From contig NZ_JAIWKS010000003.1 of the NCBI RefSeq assembly GCF_021271205.1, positions 62,001 through 126,000 on the forward strand: a DNA stretch of 64,000 nucleotides. The letters run 5' to 3'. The notes beneath the pieces were generated by a model. The model was not told the origin of the DNA. It did no database searches and saw nothing but the letters and a program-made list of their open reading frames with translations. The position numbers were made by a program, and so were the translations under genes. This DNA is from Pseudomonas uvaldensis (GTDB lineage Bacteria > Pseudomonadota > Gammaproteobacteria > Pseudomonadales > Pseudomonadaceae). Numbering within the stretch: the stretch's first letter is position 1; each line of letters opens with the position of its first letter. Below, in pieces: positions 55,388 to 64,000 of this stretch.

Positions 55388-57418
55388 GTGAAGAGTTTGC
55401 TCTGGCCCGCCGTCGCCCTGATGAACCGCCTGAGCTTTGGCATGAAGTTCAGCCTGATCAGTGTGCTGTTCCTGCTGCCGATGCTGGTGACCAACTTTTT
55501 TCTGGTGCGTGACTCCTACCGTGAATTCCAGGGCACCCAAGTGGAATTGCAGAGCCTCGACCTGCTGGGCAGCAGCCTGGCCCTGCGCCGCGATCTGGAA
55601 ACCCTGAATAACCTGGTGCAAATCAATGCCAGCCTGGGCCAGTCCGGCAAGGCCGGCGATGTGGAAGCAAAGATCGGCACGCTCGAGCAACAAGTCCTCG
55701 CGCGCCTGCAAGGCATGACTGCCATGGCCGTGGAGCCCGAGCACGTGGCGGCCTTCGATGCCAAGCGCGACGAAATGATCGCTGCATTCAAAGCCCAGCA
55801 GGCCGAAAGCTCCCTGCAGAGTAAAAGTGCCCTGATCGGCAAGCTGCTCAACAGCGCGCAGATGTTCAGCCAGATCATCGCCAGCCAGGCAGGCCTGAGT
55901 CGTGACGGTCAGGGCGATATCCGCCAGCTCAGCGAGTTGATCACCGCCGTGACCCCTAACGTGACCCAAGTCCTGGGCGAAGGTCGCGCGCTGGGTGCTT
56001 CGTCGTTGGGGCTTGGGTTCCTTAATTCGGCGTCCAGCACCCGGTTCGACGAATTGCTGGTGCAGATCGAAAAGCTCCAGGGCGAATACGACCTGAAGTT
56101 ACAGGACGCCCTGGGCTCGAGTCGGGCGGCGGGACAAGCGCTGGCCGAGCCTGCAGGGGCCAGCAAGAACACCCTCAAGAAGGCGGCGGAGCTGATCGAA
56201 GAGCAGGTGGTGATGGCTGATACCCTCGATGCACCCTGGCCGGCCTTCTACGATCAGGTCAGCGGATTGATGGAGCAGACTTACCGGTTGAACGAGGCGA
56301 CTCAGGGGTTCCTTGGCGTCCAGTTGCAACACCGCCTGGAACAGAACCGCAGCCACATGGTGATGCAAGCCGTGGCGCTGGCGGCGGTGTTTTTGCTGAT
56401 TTTCTATTTGTATGCCGGCTTCTATGCCTCGACCCGCACTACCTTGCAACACTTGGGGCAAATGATGGACAAAGTGGCGGCGGGGGACATGACGGTCAAT
56501 TTCGTGGCCCGCAGCAAGGATGAATTGGGTGAGTTGGGCGAGGTGTTCAACGGTACGGTCGCGAAGATTCATGACCTGATCGAGCAGGTTGGTCGCACCG
56601 TCGCTGAGGTTGAGCGTCAGGCCGGACAAGTGGAAACGGTATCGGCGCAGAGCAACCAGGCGGTTGCCGGCCAACGCAGCCAGATTGAGCTGGTGGCCAC
56701 GGCGATGAACCAGATGTCCGCTACCGCCCAGGAAGTGGCTCGCAGCGCGGCCGCCGCAGTCAGCAGCGCCCACAGCGTGAACGACGAAACCCTCAGTGGC
56801 CGTGGGCTGGTGGAATCCCAGCAAGGCAGCATCGCCCGGCTGGCCAGTGAGATCGACCAGTCGGTTCAGGTGATCAATCAATTGGCGACCGACAGTCAGT
56901 CCATCAGCCGCGTGCTGGACGTGATCAAGAGCATCGCCGAACAGACCAACCTGTTGGCCCTCAACGCCGCCATCGAAGCAGCTCGGGCGGGCGAACAGGG
57001 CCGTGGCTTTGCCGTGGTGGCGGATGAGGTGCGGACACTGGCCAAGCGGACCCAGCAATCGACCGAAGAAATCGAAGCGATGATCAGTCGGCTACACGGC
57101 GGTGTAGGCGCTGCCGTCAGGGCGATGGGGACCAGTCATGAAATGGCCAGCGGCACGGTGGGGCAGTCGGAAAAGGTCCAACAGGCGCTGGAAAATATCC
57201 TCGGTGCCGTCGGAATGATTGTCGACCAGAACCAGCAGATCGCTGCCGCCGTAGAGCAGCAGACAGCCGTGGCCCACGACATCGACCAGAACATCGTCGA
57301 AATCAACCGCGCCGGCGAACGCACCGCCGAAGGCGCGCACCAGACGGAAAACGCCAGCCGGGAACTGTCCGCCCAGGTGGTGCGGCTCAAGCAGTTGATC
57401 AATGCGTTTCGGGTGTAG
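55388..57418 (+). CDS. Methyl-accepting chemotaxis protein
   Basis: A 676 aa transmembrane chemoreceptor. Order: membrane segment 1 (about residues 20-40), a long helical periplasmic sensor (about 41-320), membrane segment 2 (about 324-347, [17 protein letters not shown]), HAMP (to about 400), and the cytoplasmic signalling domain with the hairpin tip [34 protein letters not shown] near residue 520 (given in parts: [20 protein letters not shown], then [12 protein letters not shown]). There is no CheR-binding pentapeptide at the C-terminus. The ligand is unknown. GTG 55388 has GGGAGG 8 bases upstream. The position after ampDE is conserved in Pseudomonas. Confidence 0.92.
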   Translation: MKSLLWPAVALMNRLSFGMKFSLISVLFLLPMLVTNFFLVRDSYREFQGTQVELQSLDLLGSSLALRRDLETLNNLVQINASLGQSGKAGDVEAKIGTLEQQVLARLQGMTAMAVEPEHVAAFDAKRDEMIAAFKAQQAESSLQSKSALIGKLLNSAQMFSQIIASQAGLSRDGQGDIRQLSELITAVTPNVTQVLGEGRALGASSLGLGFLNSASSTRFDELLVQIEKLQGEYDLKLQDALGSSRAAGQALAEPAGASKNTLKKAAELIEEQVVMADTLDAPWPAFYDQVSGLMEQTYRLNEATQGFLGVQLQHRLEQNRSHMVMQAVALAAVFLLIFYLYAGFYASTRTTLQHLGQMMDKVAAGDMTVNFVARSKDELGELGEVFNGTVAKIHDLIEQVGRTVAEVERQAGQVETVSAQSNQAVAGQRSQIELVATAMNQMSATAQEVARSAAAAVSSAHSVNDETLSGRGLVESQQGSIARLASEIDQSVQVINQLATDSQSISRVLDVIKSIAEQTNLLALNAAIEAARAGEQGRGFAVVADEVRTLAKRTQQSTEEIEAMISRLHGGVGAAVRAMGTSHEMASGTVGQSEKVQQALENILGAVGMIVDQNQQIAAAVEQQTAVAHDIDQNIVEINRAGERTAEGAHQTENASRELSAQVVRLKQLINAFRV

Positions 57419-57428
57419 CTGTTCCAGT

Positions 57429-57456
57429 GTGGGAGCGAGCAGGCTCGCGATAGCGG
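57429..57456. repeat. Single REP element
   Basis: GTGGGAGCGAGCAGGCTCGC followed by GATAGCGG is one REP copy just after the chemoreceptor stop, the same family as at 16922. Confidence 0.8.
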
Positions 57457-57505
57457 ACTGATGATTGACCGGGGGTATATCCGTTACTTCGGTGACGGCC
57501 ACCTA

Positions 57506-57765
57506 TGGTTTCGCCCTTACGGCGACTTACTTTCTTTCAGACGCCCGGAATGCCGGCCCAGAAAGAAAATAAGCAAAGAACGCTCCGCCCCAGCGTACGG
57601 CCCCTCGCCAAGGCTCGGGGTTCCTTCGCTCCGGCATTCATCAGGGGGCATCGGCTCCGGTCCGCTGCGCTTGACCTCCACTCGATGGGTTCGACGGCGT
57701 CGAACGGCGCTGCGCGCCATCCCCCTGATGAACGCCTGCGCTCAGCCTTCCGAAGGGGCGGGTGG
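57506..57765. repeat. Structured noncoding element, probable dispersed repeat
   Basis: The stretch begins TTTCGCCCTTACGGCGACTT and includes a perfect 12-bp inverted repeat, TTCATCAGGGGG (57637-57648) / CCCCCTGATGAA (57721-57732), and a near-perfect one, CTTACTTTCTTT / AAAGAAAATAAG, around GACGCCCGGAATGCCGGCC. Short overlapping frames exist on both strands but none has a ribosome site. From memory, similar sequences recur in fluorescens-group genomes. The whole 57419-57922 gap holds only this and the REP copies. Confidence 0.55.
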
Positions 57766-57827
57766 ATCAAAAGCCGCGGCGCGGCCTATGGCTCGACACG
57801 GCTCTTGAAGGCATACACCGGCCCATT

Positions 57828-57915
57828 GTGGGAGCGGGCTTGCTCGCGAAGGCGGTGAGTCAGTCGATGCAAATGTTGAATGACAGACCGCAATCGCGAG
57901 CAGGCTCGCTCCCAC
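57828..57915. repeat. Inverted pair of REP elements (REPIN)
   Basis: GTGGGAGCGGGCTTGCTCGC at 57828 faces its near reverse complement GCGAGCAGGCTCGCTCCCAC ending at 57915, with about 30 bases between. The arms differ at two or three positions, unlike the perfect pair at 16922. It ends 8 bases before the stop codon of the tatD-like gene. Confidence 0.85.
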
Positions 57916-57922
57916 CGATTTT

Positions 57923-58699
57923 TTACCAACCGAATAATTGGCGGGCGTTGGCTGTGCTGGCCTCGGCCAGCCGCTCAGGACCCACTGACATAATCCGCGC
58001 CAATGCCTCGCAAATGGCCGGCAGATGCGCTGGGCTGTTGCGCTGGCCCGCAAACATCGCCGGGGCCATGTCCGGTGAGTCGGTTTCCAGCACCACGGCG
58101 TCGAGGGGCAGCTTCGCCAATACCCGGTGCATGCGCAGGGCCTGGGGCCAGGTCGCGGCGCCGCCCAAGCCGAGCTTGAAGCCGAGCTTGATGTATTCGC
58201 GGGCTTCTTCAAAACTGCCGGCGAAGGCATGGATGATCCCGGCGCGTTTGAGTTCGATGCGTTTGAGGGTCGCGATCACCGCCGCATGGCTGCGGCGTAC
58301 GTGGATCAGTGCCGGCAGCTCGAACTCTGCCGCCAGGTGCAGTTGCGCTTCGAACAGCGTTTGCTGGCGCTCGCGGTCCAGGGTTTGGATGTAGTAATCC
58401 AGGCCGATTTCCCCCACCGCACACAGTTGCCGATGCCCGGCCAGGCGGTTCAGCCAGTCCCGCAATTGCGTGGGATCGTCGGCGCGATGCTGATCGAGGT
58501 ACACCGGATGCAGGCCCAGCGCGGCATGCAGATCCGGGTCGCTCTGCACCAGGTCCCAGACACGCTGCCAGTTGTCTCGATACACCCCCAGCACCACCAT
58601 CTGGCGAACCCCCAGGGCACGGCTTTCGGCCAGCAGTGCCGGGCGGTCCGCGTCGAAGTCGGGAAAGTCCAGGTGGGTGTGGGTGTCGATCAGTTCCAT
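57923..58699 (-). CDS. TatD-family metal-dependent hydrolase
   Basis: A 258 aa amidohydrolase-type TIM barrel. Metal-site motifs are DTHTHLDF at residues 4-11, AVGEIGLDYY near 90, HVRRSH near 125, HAFAGS near 155 and ETDSPDMAP near 205. TatD relatives have 3'-5' exonuclease activity on DNA or RNA, but many members remain untested. ATG 58699 (MELIDTHTHLDF) is the family start. It lies 2 bases after the cra stop, so the two are probably co-transcribed. Confidence 0.9.
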   Translation of the reverse strand: MELIDTHTHLDFPDFDADRPALLAESRALGVRQMVVLGVYRDNWQRVWDLVQSDPDLHAALGLHPVYLDQHRADDPTQLRDWLNRLAGHRQLCAVGEIGLDYYIQTLDRERQQTLFEAQLHLAAEFELPALIHVRRSHAAVIATLKRIELKRAGIIHAFAGSFEEAREYIKLGFKLGLGGAATWPQALRMHRVLAKLPLDAVVLETDSPDMAPAMFAGQRNSPAHLPAICEALARIMSVGPERLAEASTANARQLFGW

Positions 58700-58701
58700 G
58701 G

Positions 58702-59697
58702 TCAGCCTGGATGGATGCGCTGCTTGAATGTCCGCGCGATGGCCTGCACGCCGGGTTGGTACTGATCGTTCTCGATGGCCGCCAGGGCCAGCTCCAGCGC
58801 TTTGTCGGCGATCAGTTGGTGCTGCTGGGACATGGCGTTGACCGGCAACGGCAGGAAGTCCAACAGTTGCGTGTCGCCAAACGTGCCCAGGCGTAAGGGG
58901 CGGGATTTGAGCGGAAAGTCGTGCAGGGCGTCGAACACCCCTTGCAGCAGTACATAAGAGGTGGTGATCAGCGCATCGGGCAGGTGACCCAGGCGCTCGA
59001 GCATCTCTTCCATCAATTGGCGACCGCATTCGCGGCTGAACGATTCGCCCTGTTCGATCAACACCTGGCCGTCAAACCCCGTCAAGGCTTCACGGAAACC
59101 CGCGGCCCGTTCCTGGCTGATGCTCAGTTCGGGGCGGGCGCCGATCAGGGCGATTTGCCGGGGTTGGGTCTCCAGCAGGCTGCGGGTCAGTTGCAGACTG
59201 GCCTGGCGATCGTCGCTGATCACCGAGCAGAAGCGGGCGGGTTCCATCACCCGGTCAATGGCGATAATCGGAATACCCTTGGCCTGCAACTGGTGATAAC
59301 TGTCATCGCCTGCCGGCAGGCAACTGGCAACGATCAGCGCATCGCAGCGGCGGGCGCGGAACAGTTGCAAGAGCTGCCGCTCGCTGTCGGGCGCGTCGTC
59401 GGAGCTGGCGATCAGCAATTGATAGCCCTGCGCCCGGGCGCCCTGTTCCAGCAACTTGGCGATGCGTGCGTAACTGGGGTTCTCCAGATCCGGCAGGATG
59501 AAGCCCAGCGTACGGGTGTGCCGACTGCGCAGCCCGGCGGCCTGGGGGTTGGGCGTGAAGCCATGTTCCTCGACCACCGCACGGACCCGTTCGACAGTCG
59601 CGTTGCTGATGCGTTGCTGTTCGGCCTTGCCGTTGATGACGTAGCTGGCGGTGGTGACGGACACACCGGCCAACTGGGCGATATCACTGAGTTTCAA
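58702..59697 (-). CDS. cra: Catabolite repressor/activator (fructose repressor)
   Basis: A LacI-family regulator, 331 aa, with the N-terminal helix-turn-helix (KLSDIAQLAGVSVTTASYVI) and hinge, and a periplasmic-binding-protein-like sensor domain. In Pseudomonas Cra (FruR) mainly represses the fru operon and is released by fructose-1-phosphate. The start is TTG 59697 with AAGGA about 8 bases upstream, matching the usual (M)KLSDIA start; a longer frame exists but is unlike relatives. It is divergent from fruB with the operator between. Confidence 0.93.
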   Translation of the reverse strand: MKLSDIAQLAGVSVTTASYVINGKAEQQRISNATVERVRAVVEEHGFTPNPQAAGLRSRHTRTLGFILPDLENPSYARIAKLLEQGARAQGYQLLIASSDDAPDSERQLLQLFRARRCDALIVASCLPAGDDSYHQLQAKGIPIIAIDRVMEPARFCSVISDDRQASLQLTRSLLETQPRQIALIGARPELSISQERAAGFREALTGFDGQVLIEQGESFSRECGRQLMEEMLERLGHLPDALITTSYVLLQGVFDALHDFPLKSRPLRLGTFGDTQLLDFLPLPVNAMSQQHQLIADKALELALAAIENDQYQPGVQAIARTFKQRIHPG

Positions 59698-59831
59698 CCC
59701 GGTTTTCCTTGTGTTTTCGAGGTTGCCGCGACAATGAGCAGCCATCCTACCCGATTCAGCGTGACAGACGCTTTCGACAAGTTGCACTTCAAGGATGAAA
59801 GATTATCGAGTAACGTGCCATTCTTTCTAGA

Positions 59832-59843
59832 TTAAACGTTTCA
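59832..59843. promoter_or_regulatory. Cra (FruR) operator
   Basis: TTAAACGTTTCA is identical to the operator reported for Cra at the fruB promoter of P. putida (from memory). It lies 131 bases before fruB and 135 bases from the cra start. Confidence 0.85.
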
Positions 59844-59973
59844 GCAAGCGTATTTTCTAGCTTAGTAGGCTTTTTTGGCCGTTCTGCCGCGATACCGCCA
59901 AAAGCCATCCTGTAACGCTAAGCTGTCATTCAAAACAATACCTGGCGCCCTCCGACGCCAAAAAGGAGAAAGC

Positions 59974-62838
59974 ATGCTCGAGCTCAATCCAGAGCAGATT
60001 TCCATGGCCCAGACGGCTGTGGATAAAGCCGCCGCGCTGCAATTGCTCGCTGACAAACTGGTTGCCGATGGCCTGGTGGCCGAGGGGTATCTCGCCGGCT
60101 TGCAGGCCCGCGAAGCGCAGGGCTCGACCTTTCTTGGCCAAGGTATCGCCATTCCCCACGGTACTCCTGAAACCCGCGACCTGGTTCATGCGACTGGCGT
60201 GCGCTTGTTGCAGTTCCCCGACGGCGTGGATTGGGGCGATGGTCAAATCGTTTACCTGGCGATCGGTATCGCGGCCAAATCCGACGAGCATCTGCGTCTT
60301 CTGCAACTGTTGACCCGTGCCCTTGGCGAGACCGATCTGGGCCAGGCCCTGCGGCGTGCCAGTTCCGCCGAGGCGTTGTTGAAATTGCTGCAAGGCGCAC
60401 CACAGGAGTTGGCCCTGGACGCGCAGATGATCGGTCTGGGCGTATCGGCCGACGATTTCGAAGAGCTGGTCTGGCGTGGCGCCCGGCTGCTGCGTCAGGC
60501 CGATTGCGTGAGCAACGGGTTCGCCGGCGTCTTGCAGCAGGTTGACGCGCTGCCCCTGGGGGACGGCTTGTGGTGGCTGCACAGTGAGCAGACCGTCAAG
60601 CGTCCGGGCCTGGCGTTCGTGACGCCGGACAAGCCCATCCGTTATCTGGGCCAGCCCCTGAGCGGTCTGTTCTGTCTCGCCAGCCTTGGCGAGGCTCACC
60701 AGGCCTTGCTGGAACGGCTCTGTGCCTTGCTGATCGAAGGCCGCGGCCACGAACTGGGCCGCGCCACCAGCAGCCGCAAGGTGCTGGAAGTGCTGGGCGG
60801 TGAACTGCCCGCCGACTGGCCCAGCGCCCGCATCGGTCTGGCCAACGCCCATGGTCTGCATGCCCGTCCGGCGAAGATTCTGGCGCAACTGGCGAAAAGC
60901 TTCGAAGGCGAGATTCGTGTGCGCATCGTCGACGGCCAGGACAGCGCGGTGTCGGCTAAAAGCCTGAGCAAGTTGCTGAGCCTGGGGGCCCGTCGTGGTC
61001 AGGTGCTGGAGTTCATCGCTGAACCGACCATTGCCGCCGATGCGTTGCCGGCCCTGCTGGCCGCCATCGAGGAAGGCCTTGGCGAAGACGTTGAACCGTT
61101 GCCTGCGCCCAGTGCTCCGCAGGAGTCCACCCTGGCCGAAGTGGCGACCGTTGTCCTGGCGCCTGAGTCCGGCAGCGTGATCCAGGCGGTGCCAGCCGCT
61201 CCCGGCATTGCCATCGGGCCGGCCCACGTCCAGGTCCAGCAGGCCATCGATTATCCGCTGCGCGGCGAGTCGGCGGCCATCGAGCGCGAGCGCCTGCAAA
61301 ACGCCTTGAATCAAGTGCGCCGTGATATCGAAGGGCTGATCGAGCGCGCCAAGGCCAAGGCCATCCGCGAAATCTTCGTGACCCACCAGGAAATGCTCGA
61401 CGATCCGGAGCTGACCGATGAAGTCGACACCCGTTTGAAGCTGGGTGAGAGCGCGCAAGCGGCGTGGATGGGCGTGATCGAAGCCGCCGCGAAAGAACAG
61501 GAAGCCTTGCAGGACGCACTGCTCGCCGAACGTGCCGCCGACCTGCGGGACGTGGGCCGCCGGGTGCTGGCGCAATTGTGTGGCGTCGAAACGCCGAACG
61601 AACCCGATCAACCGTACATCCTGGTGATGGACGAGGTCGGCCCGTCCGATGTGGCGCGTCTGGACCCGACCCGTGTGGCGGGGATTCTGACGGCGCGCGG
61701 CGGCGCCACCGCCCACAGTGCGATTGTCGCCCGAGCCCTGGGTATCCCGGCGCTGGTGGGCGCCGGGGAGGCGGTGCTGCTGCTGGCACCGGGTACGTCG
61801 CTGCTGCTCGACGGCCAGCGCGGTCGCCTGCACGTGGACCCGGACGCAGCCACCCTGCAACGGGCCGCCGAAGAACGGGACACCCGCGAGCAGCGTCTCA
61901 AGATCGCTGCCGAACAGCGTCACCAACCCGCCCTGACCCGCGACGGCCATCCGGTGGAGGTGTTCGCCAACATCGGCGAAAGCGCCGGCGTCGCCAGCGC
62001 GGTGGAGCAGGGCGCCGAAGGCATCGGCCTGTTGCGCACCGAACTGATTTTCATGGCCCACACCCAGGCACCGGACGAAGCCATCCAGGAAGCCGAATAC
62101 CGCAAGGTGCTCGATGGCCTGGCCGGTCGGCCGCTGGTGGTGCGCACCCTCGACGTGGGGGGCGACAAACCGCTGCCATATTGGCCGATCGCCAAGGAAG
62201 AAAACCCTTTCCTCGGCGTGCGCGGCATTCGTCTGACCCTGCAACGCCCGCAGATCATGGAAGCGCAACTGCGTGCCTTGCTGCGTTCGGCGGACAACCG
62301 TCCGTTGCGGATCATGTTCCCCATGGTCGGCAGCGTCGAGGAGTGGCGCCAGGCCCGGGACATGACCGAGCGTTTGCGCCAGGAAATCCCCGTGGCGGAC
62401 CTGCAACTGGGGATCATGATCGAAGTGCCGTCCGCCGCGTTGCTGGCGCCGGTGCTGGCCAAGGAAGTTGATTTCTTCAGTGTCGGTACCAACGACCTGA
62501 CCCAATACACCTTGGCCATCGATCGTGGTCACCCAAGCCTTTCGGCCCAGGCCGATGGCCTGCATCCGGCGGTGTTGCAACTGATCGACATCACCGTGCG
62601 CGCCGCCCATGCCCATGGCAAGTGGGTCGGTGTGTGCGGTGAGCTGGCGGCCGACCCGCTGGCGGTGCCGGTGCTGGTAGGCTTGGGTGTGGATGAACTG
62701 AGCGTGTCGGCCCGCAGCATCGCCGAGGTCAAGGCACGGGTACGCGAACTGACCCTCGAACAGGCCAAGGCCCTCGCCCAGGAGGCGCTGGCTGTGGGTA
62801 GCGCCAATGACGTGCGCGCATTAGTGGAGGCGCTGTAA
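59974..62838 (+). CDS. fruB: PTS fructose multiphosphoryl transfer protein (EIIA-HPr-EI)
   Basis: FruB carries the full soluble phosphorelay for fructose: it takes phosphate from PEP and hands it to FruA. The 954 aa protein is a three-domain fusion: EIIA-Fru (1-145, phospho-His62 in IAIPHGT), HPr (about 283-370, phospho-His296 in [10 protein letters not shown]), and Enzyme I (about 400-954, phospho-His581 in [12 protein letters not shown], with the PEP-binding TIM barrel after it). ATG 59974 has AAAGGAGAA upstream. It overlaps fruK by one base. Confidence 0.97.
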   Translation: MLELNPEQISMAQTAVDKAAALQLLADKLVADGLVAEGYLAGLQAREAQGSTFLGQGIAIPHGTPETRDLVHATGVRLLQFPDGVDWGDGQIVYLAIGIAAKSDEHLRLLQLLTRALGETDLGQALRRASSAEALLKLLQGAPQELALDAQMIGLGVSADDFEELVWRGARLLRQADCVSNGFAGVLQQVDALPLGDGLWWLHSEQTVKRPGLAFVTPDKPIRYLGQPLSGLFCLASLGEAHQALLERLCALLIEGRGHELGRATSSRKVLEVLGGELPADWPSARIGLANAHGLHARPAKILAQLAKSFEGEIRVRIVDGQDSAVSAKSLSKLLSLGARRGQVLEFIAEPTIAADALPALLAAIEEGLGEDVEPLPAPSAPQESTLAEVATVVLAPESGSVIQAVPAAPGIAIGPAHVQVQQAIDYPLRGESAAIERERLQNALNQVRRDIEGLIERAKAKAIREIFVTHQEMLDDPELTDEVDTRLKLGESAQAAWMGVIEAAAKEQEALQDALLAERAADLRDVGRRVLAQLCGVETPNEPDQPYILVMDEVGPSDVARLDPTRVAGILTARGGATAHSAIVARALGIPALVGAGEAVLLLAPGTSLLLDGQRGRLHVDPDAATLQRAAEERDTREQRLKIAAEQRHQPALTRDGHPVEVFANIGESAGVASAVEQGAEGIGLLRTELIFMAHTQAPDEAIQEAEYRKVLDGLAGRPLVVRTLDVGGDKPLPYWPIAKEENPFLGVRGIRLTLQRPQIMEAQLRALLRSADNRPLRIMFPMVGSVEEWRQARDMTERLRQEIPVADLQLGIMIEVPSAALLAPVLAKEVDFFSVGTNDLTQYTLAIDRGHPSLSAQADGLHPAVLQLIDITVRAAHAHGKWVGVCGELAADPLAVPVLVGLGVDELSVSARSIAEVKARVRELTLEQAKALAQEALAVGSANDVRALVEAL

Positions 62839-63779
62839 TGGCGAAGATTCTTACCCTGACCCTCAACCCGGCGCTCGACCTCACGGTGGAACTCGTGCGC
62901 CTGGAACCCGGCCAGGTCAACCGCAGCGATGCCATGCACAGCCACGCCGCCGGTAAAGGCGTGAACGTGGCCCAGGTCCTGGCCGACCTGGGGCATACGC
63001 TGACCGTCAGCGGTTTTCTCGGCGAAGACAACGCCCAGGCGTTCGAGACGCTGTTCGCCCAGCGCGGTTTCGTCGATGCCTTTATCCGGGTGCCCGGTGA
63101 AACCCGTAGCAACATCAAGTTGGCCGAGCAAGATGGACGCATCACCGATCTCAATGGTCCCGGCCCGATGGTCGACGAGGCCGCGCAACAAGCCTTGCTG
63201 GCGCGACTGGACCAGATCGCCCCGGAGCACGATGTCGTGGTGGTGGCGGGCAGTTTGCCCCGAGGGGTCAGTCCACAATGGTTGCAGGGACTGGTCACGC
63301 GCTTGAAAAGCCTCGGCCTGAAAGTGGCCCTCGACACCAGCGGCGAAGCGTTGCGCGTCGCGCTGGCGGCCGGCCCCTGGCTGATCAAGCCGAACACTGA
63401 AGAGCTGGCCGATGCGCTGGGCTGCGAGGTGGTGACGGAGCGGGCCCAGGCACACGCGGCCCAACGGCTGCACACCGAGGGCGTCGAACATGTGGTGATT
63501 TCCCACGGTGCCGAGGGTGTGAACTGGTTCAGTGGCGGTTCGGCGCTGCACGCTTCGCCGCCCAAGGTCACCGTTGCCAGCACCGTGGGCGCCGGGGACT
63601 CACTGCTGGCGGGCATGCTGCATGGCCTGCTCGGAGTCCACACTCCGGAGCAGACCCTGCGTACCGCAACGGCCATCGCCGCCATGGCTGTTACACAGAT
63701 CGGTTTTGGCATCCACGACACCGCGTTGCTGGCGTCGCTTGAACAGGGCGTGCGCGTGCGCTCCCTGACAGAACAATAA
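62838..63779 (+). CDS. fruK: 1-phosphofructokinase
   Basis: FruK phosphorylates fructose-1-phosphate to fructose-1,6-bisphosphate and so also lowers the Cra inducer. The 313 aa PfkB-family protein has LNPALDLTV near the start, AAGKGVNVAQVLADLG near 35, VVVAGSLPRGVS near 133, and the catalytic VGAGDSLLAGM near 255. ATG overlaps the fruB stop (TAATG); fruA follows after 14 bases. Confidence 0.97.
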   Translation: MAKILTLTLNPALDLTVELVRLEPGQVNRSDAMHSHAAGKGVNVAQVLADLGHTLTVSGFLGEDNAQAFETLFAQRGFVDAFIRVPGETRSNIKLAEQDGRITDLNGPGPMVDEAAQQALLARLDQIAPEHDVVVVAGSLPRGVSPQWLQGLVTRLKSLGLKVALDTSGEALRVALAAGPWLIKPNTEELADALGCEVVTERAQAHAAQRLHTEGVEHVVISHGAEGVNWFSGGSALHASPPKVTVASTVGAGDSLLAGMLHGLLGVHTPEQTLRTATAIAAMAVTQIGFGIHDTALLASLEQGVRVRSLTEQ

Positions 63780-63793
63780 GAGGGTTCGCAAGA

Positions 63794-64000
63794 ATGAAAT
63801 TAGCCATTGTGACGGCCTGCCCGAACGGCATGGTCACCAGTGTGTTGTGCGCCCGCCTGCTGGACGCGGCGGCCCAGCGCCAGGGATGGAGCACCAGCGT
63901 CGAAGTCCACGATGCGGCCCATCCGGAACGCCAATTGTCGGCGGCTACCCTTGAAGCGGCCGAATGGGTCCTGCTGGTTGCCAGCGGCCCGGTGGATTTG
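63794..64000 (+). CDS. fruA: PTS fructose-specific EIIBC component, N-terminal part (runs off the window)
   Basis: The first 69 codons read MKLAIVTACPNGMVTSVLCA, then ARLLDAAAQRQGWSTSVEV and AAEWVLLVASGPVDL, the start of an EIIB-Fru domain. The motif has the ACPxGM phosphocysteine loop. In Pseudomonas FruA is EIIB'-EIIB-EIIC, about 580 aa, the membrane fructose transporter. Context fruB-fruK-fruA makes the call firm even though most of the gene lies outside the window. Confidence 0.9.
   Translation, partial: MKLAIVTACPNGMVTSVLCARLLDAAAQRQGWSTSVEVHDAAHPERQLSAATLEAAEWVLLVASGPVDL

Noticed and set aside
57505..57858. Overlapping small frames on both strands in the gap after the chemoreceptor
   Set aside because: The stretch is dominated by inverted repeats and REP copies; none of the frames has a ribosome site or family resemblance.
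59926..62616. 896-codon open frame antisense to fruB
   Set aside because: Shadow of fruB, which has all three phospho-histidine motifs.

Overview
The window is a stretch of a Pseudomonas chromosome, most likely from the P. fluorescens group. The evidence is the tmRNA proteolysis tag (ANDETYGDYALAA), the order of the housekeeping genes (grpE-dnaK-dnaJ-dapB-carAB-greA-yhbY-rlmE-ftsH-folP-glmM-tpiA-secG-tRNA-Leu-tRNA-fMet-rimP-nusA-infB-rbfA-truB-rpsO-pnp, then nadC-DUF1631-ampD-ampE-chemoreceptor), high G+C codon use, and REP palindromes of the GTGGGAGCGAGC type. All calls come from reading sequence and motifs; no database search was run.

Region 1 (1-7.4 kb) is the end of an accessory island beside the 3' end of ssrA: a complete type I restriction-modification operon hsdM-hsdS-hsdR, a truncated Mrr-like gene, and the first ~100 codons of a tyrosine integrase facing it. 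The integrase and the Mrr gene are cut and joined tail to tail, so the island looks stranded by deletion.

Region 2 (7.4-17.5 kb) holds tmRNA (ssrA), a small exported protein, and the lactate utilisation cluster: lldP-lutA-lutB-lutC-dld on the minus strand, with a divergent GntR/FCD regulator and a perfect AATTGGT-N3-ACCAATT operator between them. smpB, the protein partner of tmRNA, follows at 17.0 kb.

Region 3 (17.6-49.1 kb) is core genome: an NSS-family transporter, ratA-rnfH, bamE, fur, recN (with a LexA box), the heat-shock genes (two matching sigma-32 promoters), lysine and carbamoyl-phosphate synthesis, transcription and rRNA factors, ftsH, folate, peptidoglycan precursor and glycolysis genes, two tRNAs, and the nusA-infB-pnp translation/RNA-decay operon.

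Region 4 (49.2-57.9 kb) has tRNA-Thr followed by a decayed hicAB toxin-antitoxin locus, a small acidic protein, nadC, a large DUF1631 protein, ampD-ampE, a chemoreceptor, and a 0.5 kb noncoding stretch with REP copies and a structured repeat-like element.

Region 5 (57.9-64 kb) has a TatD-family hydrolase, the fructose regulator cra/fruR, and the divergent fruBKA operon (fruA runs off the end). A TTAAACGTTTCA Cra operator sits between cra and fruB.

I did not find a clearly new multi-gene system. The points most worth a second look are the Mrr/integrase fusion scar, a second lldR-like operator inside lldP, the structured leader with a terminator before carA, the truncated hicA with an intact hicB, and the conserved but uncharacterised DUF1631 gene.
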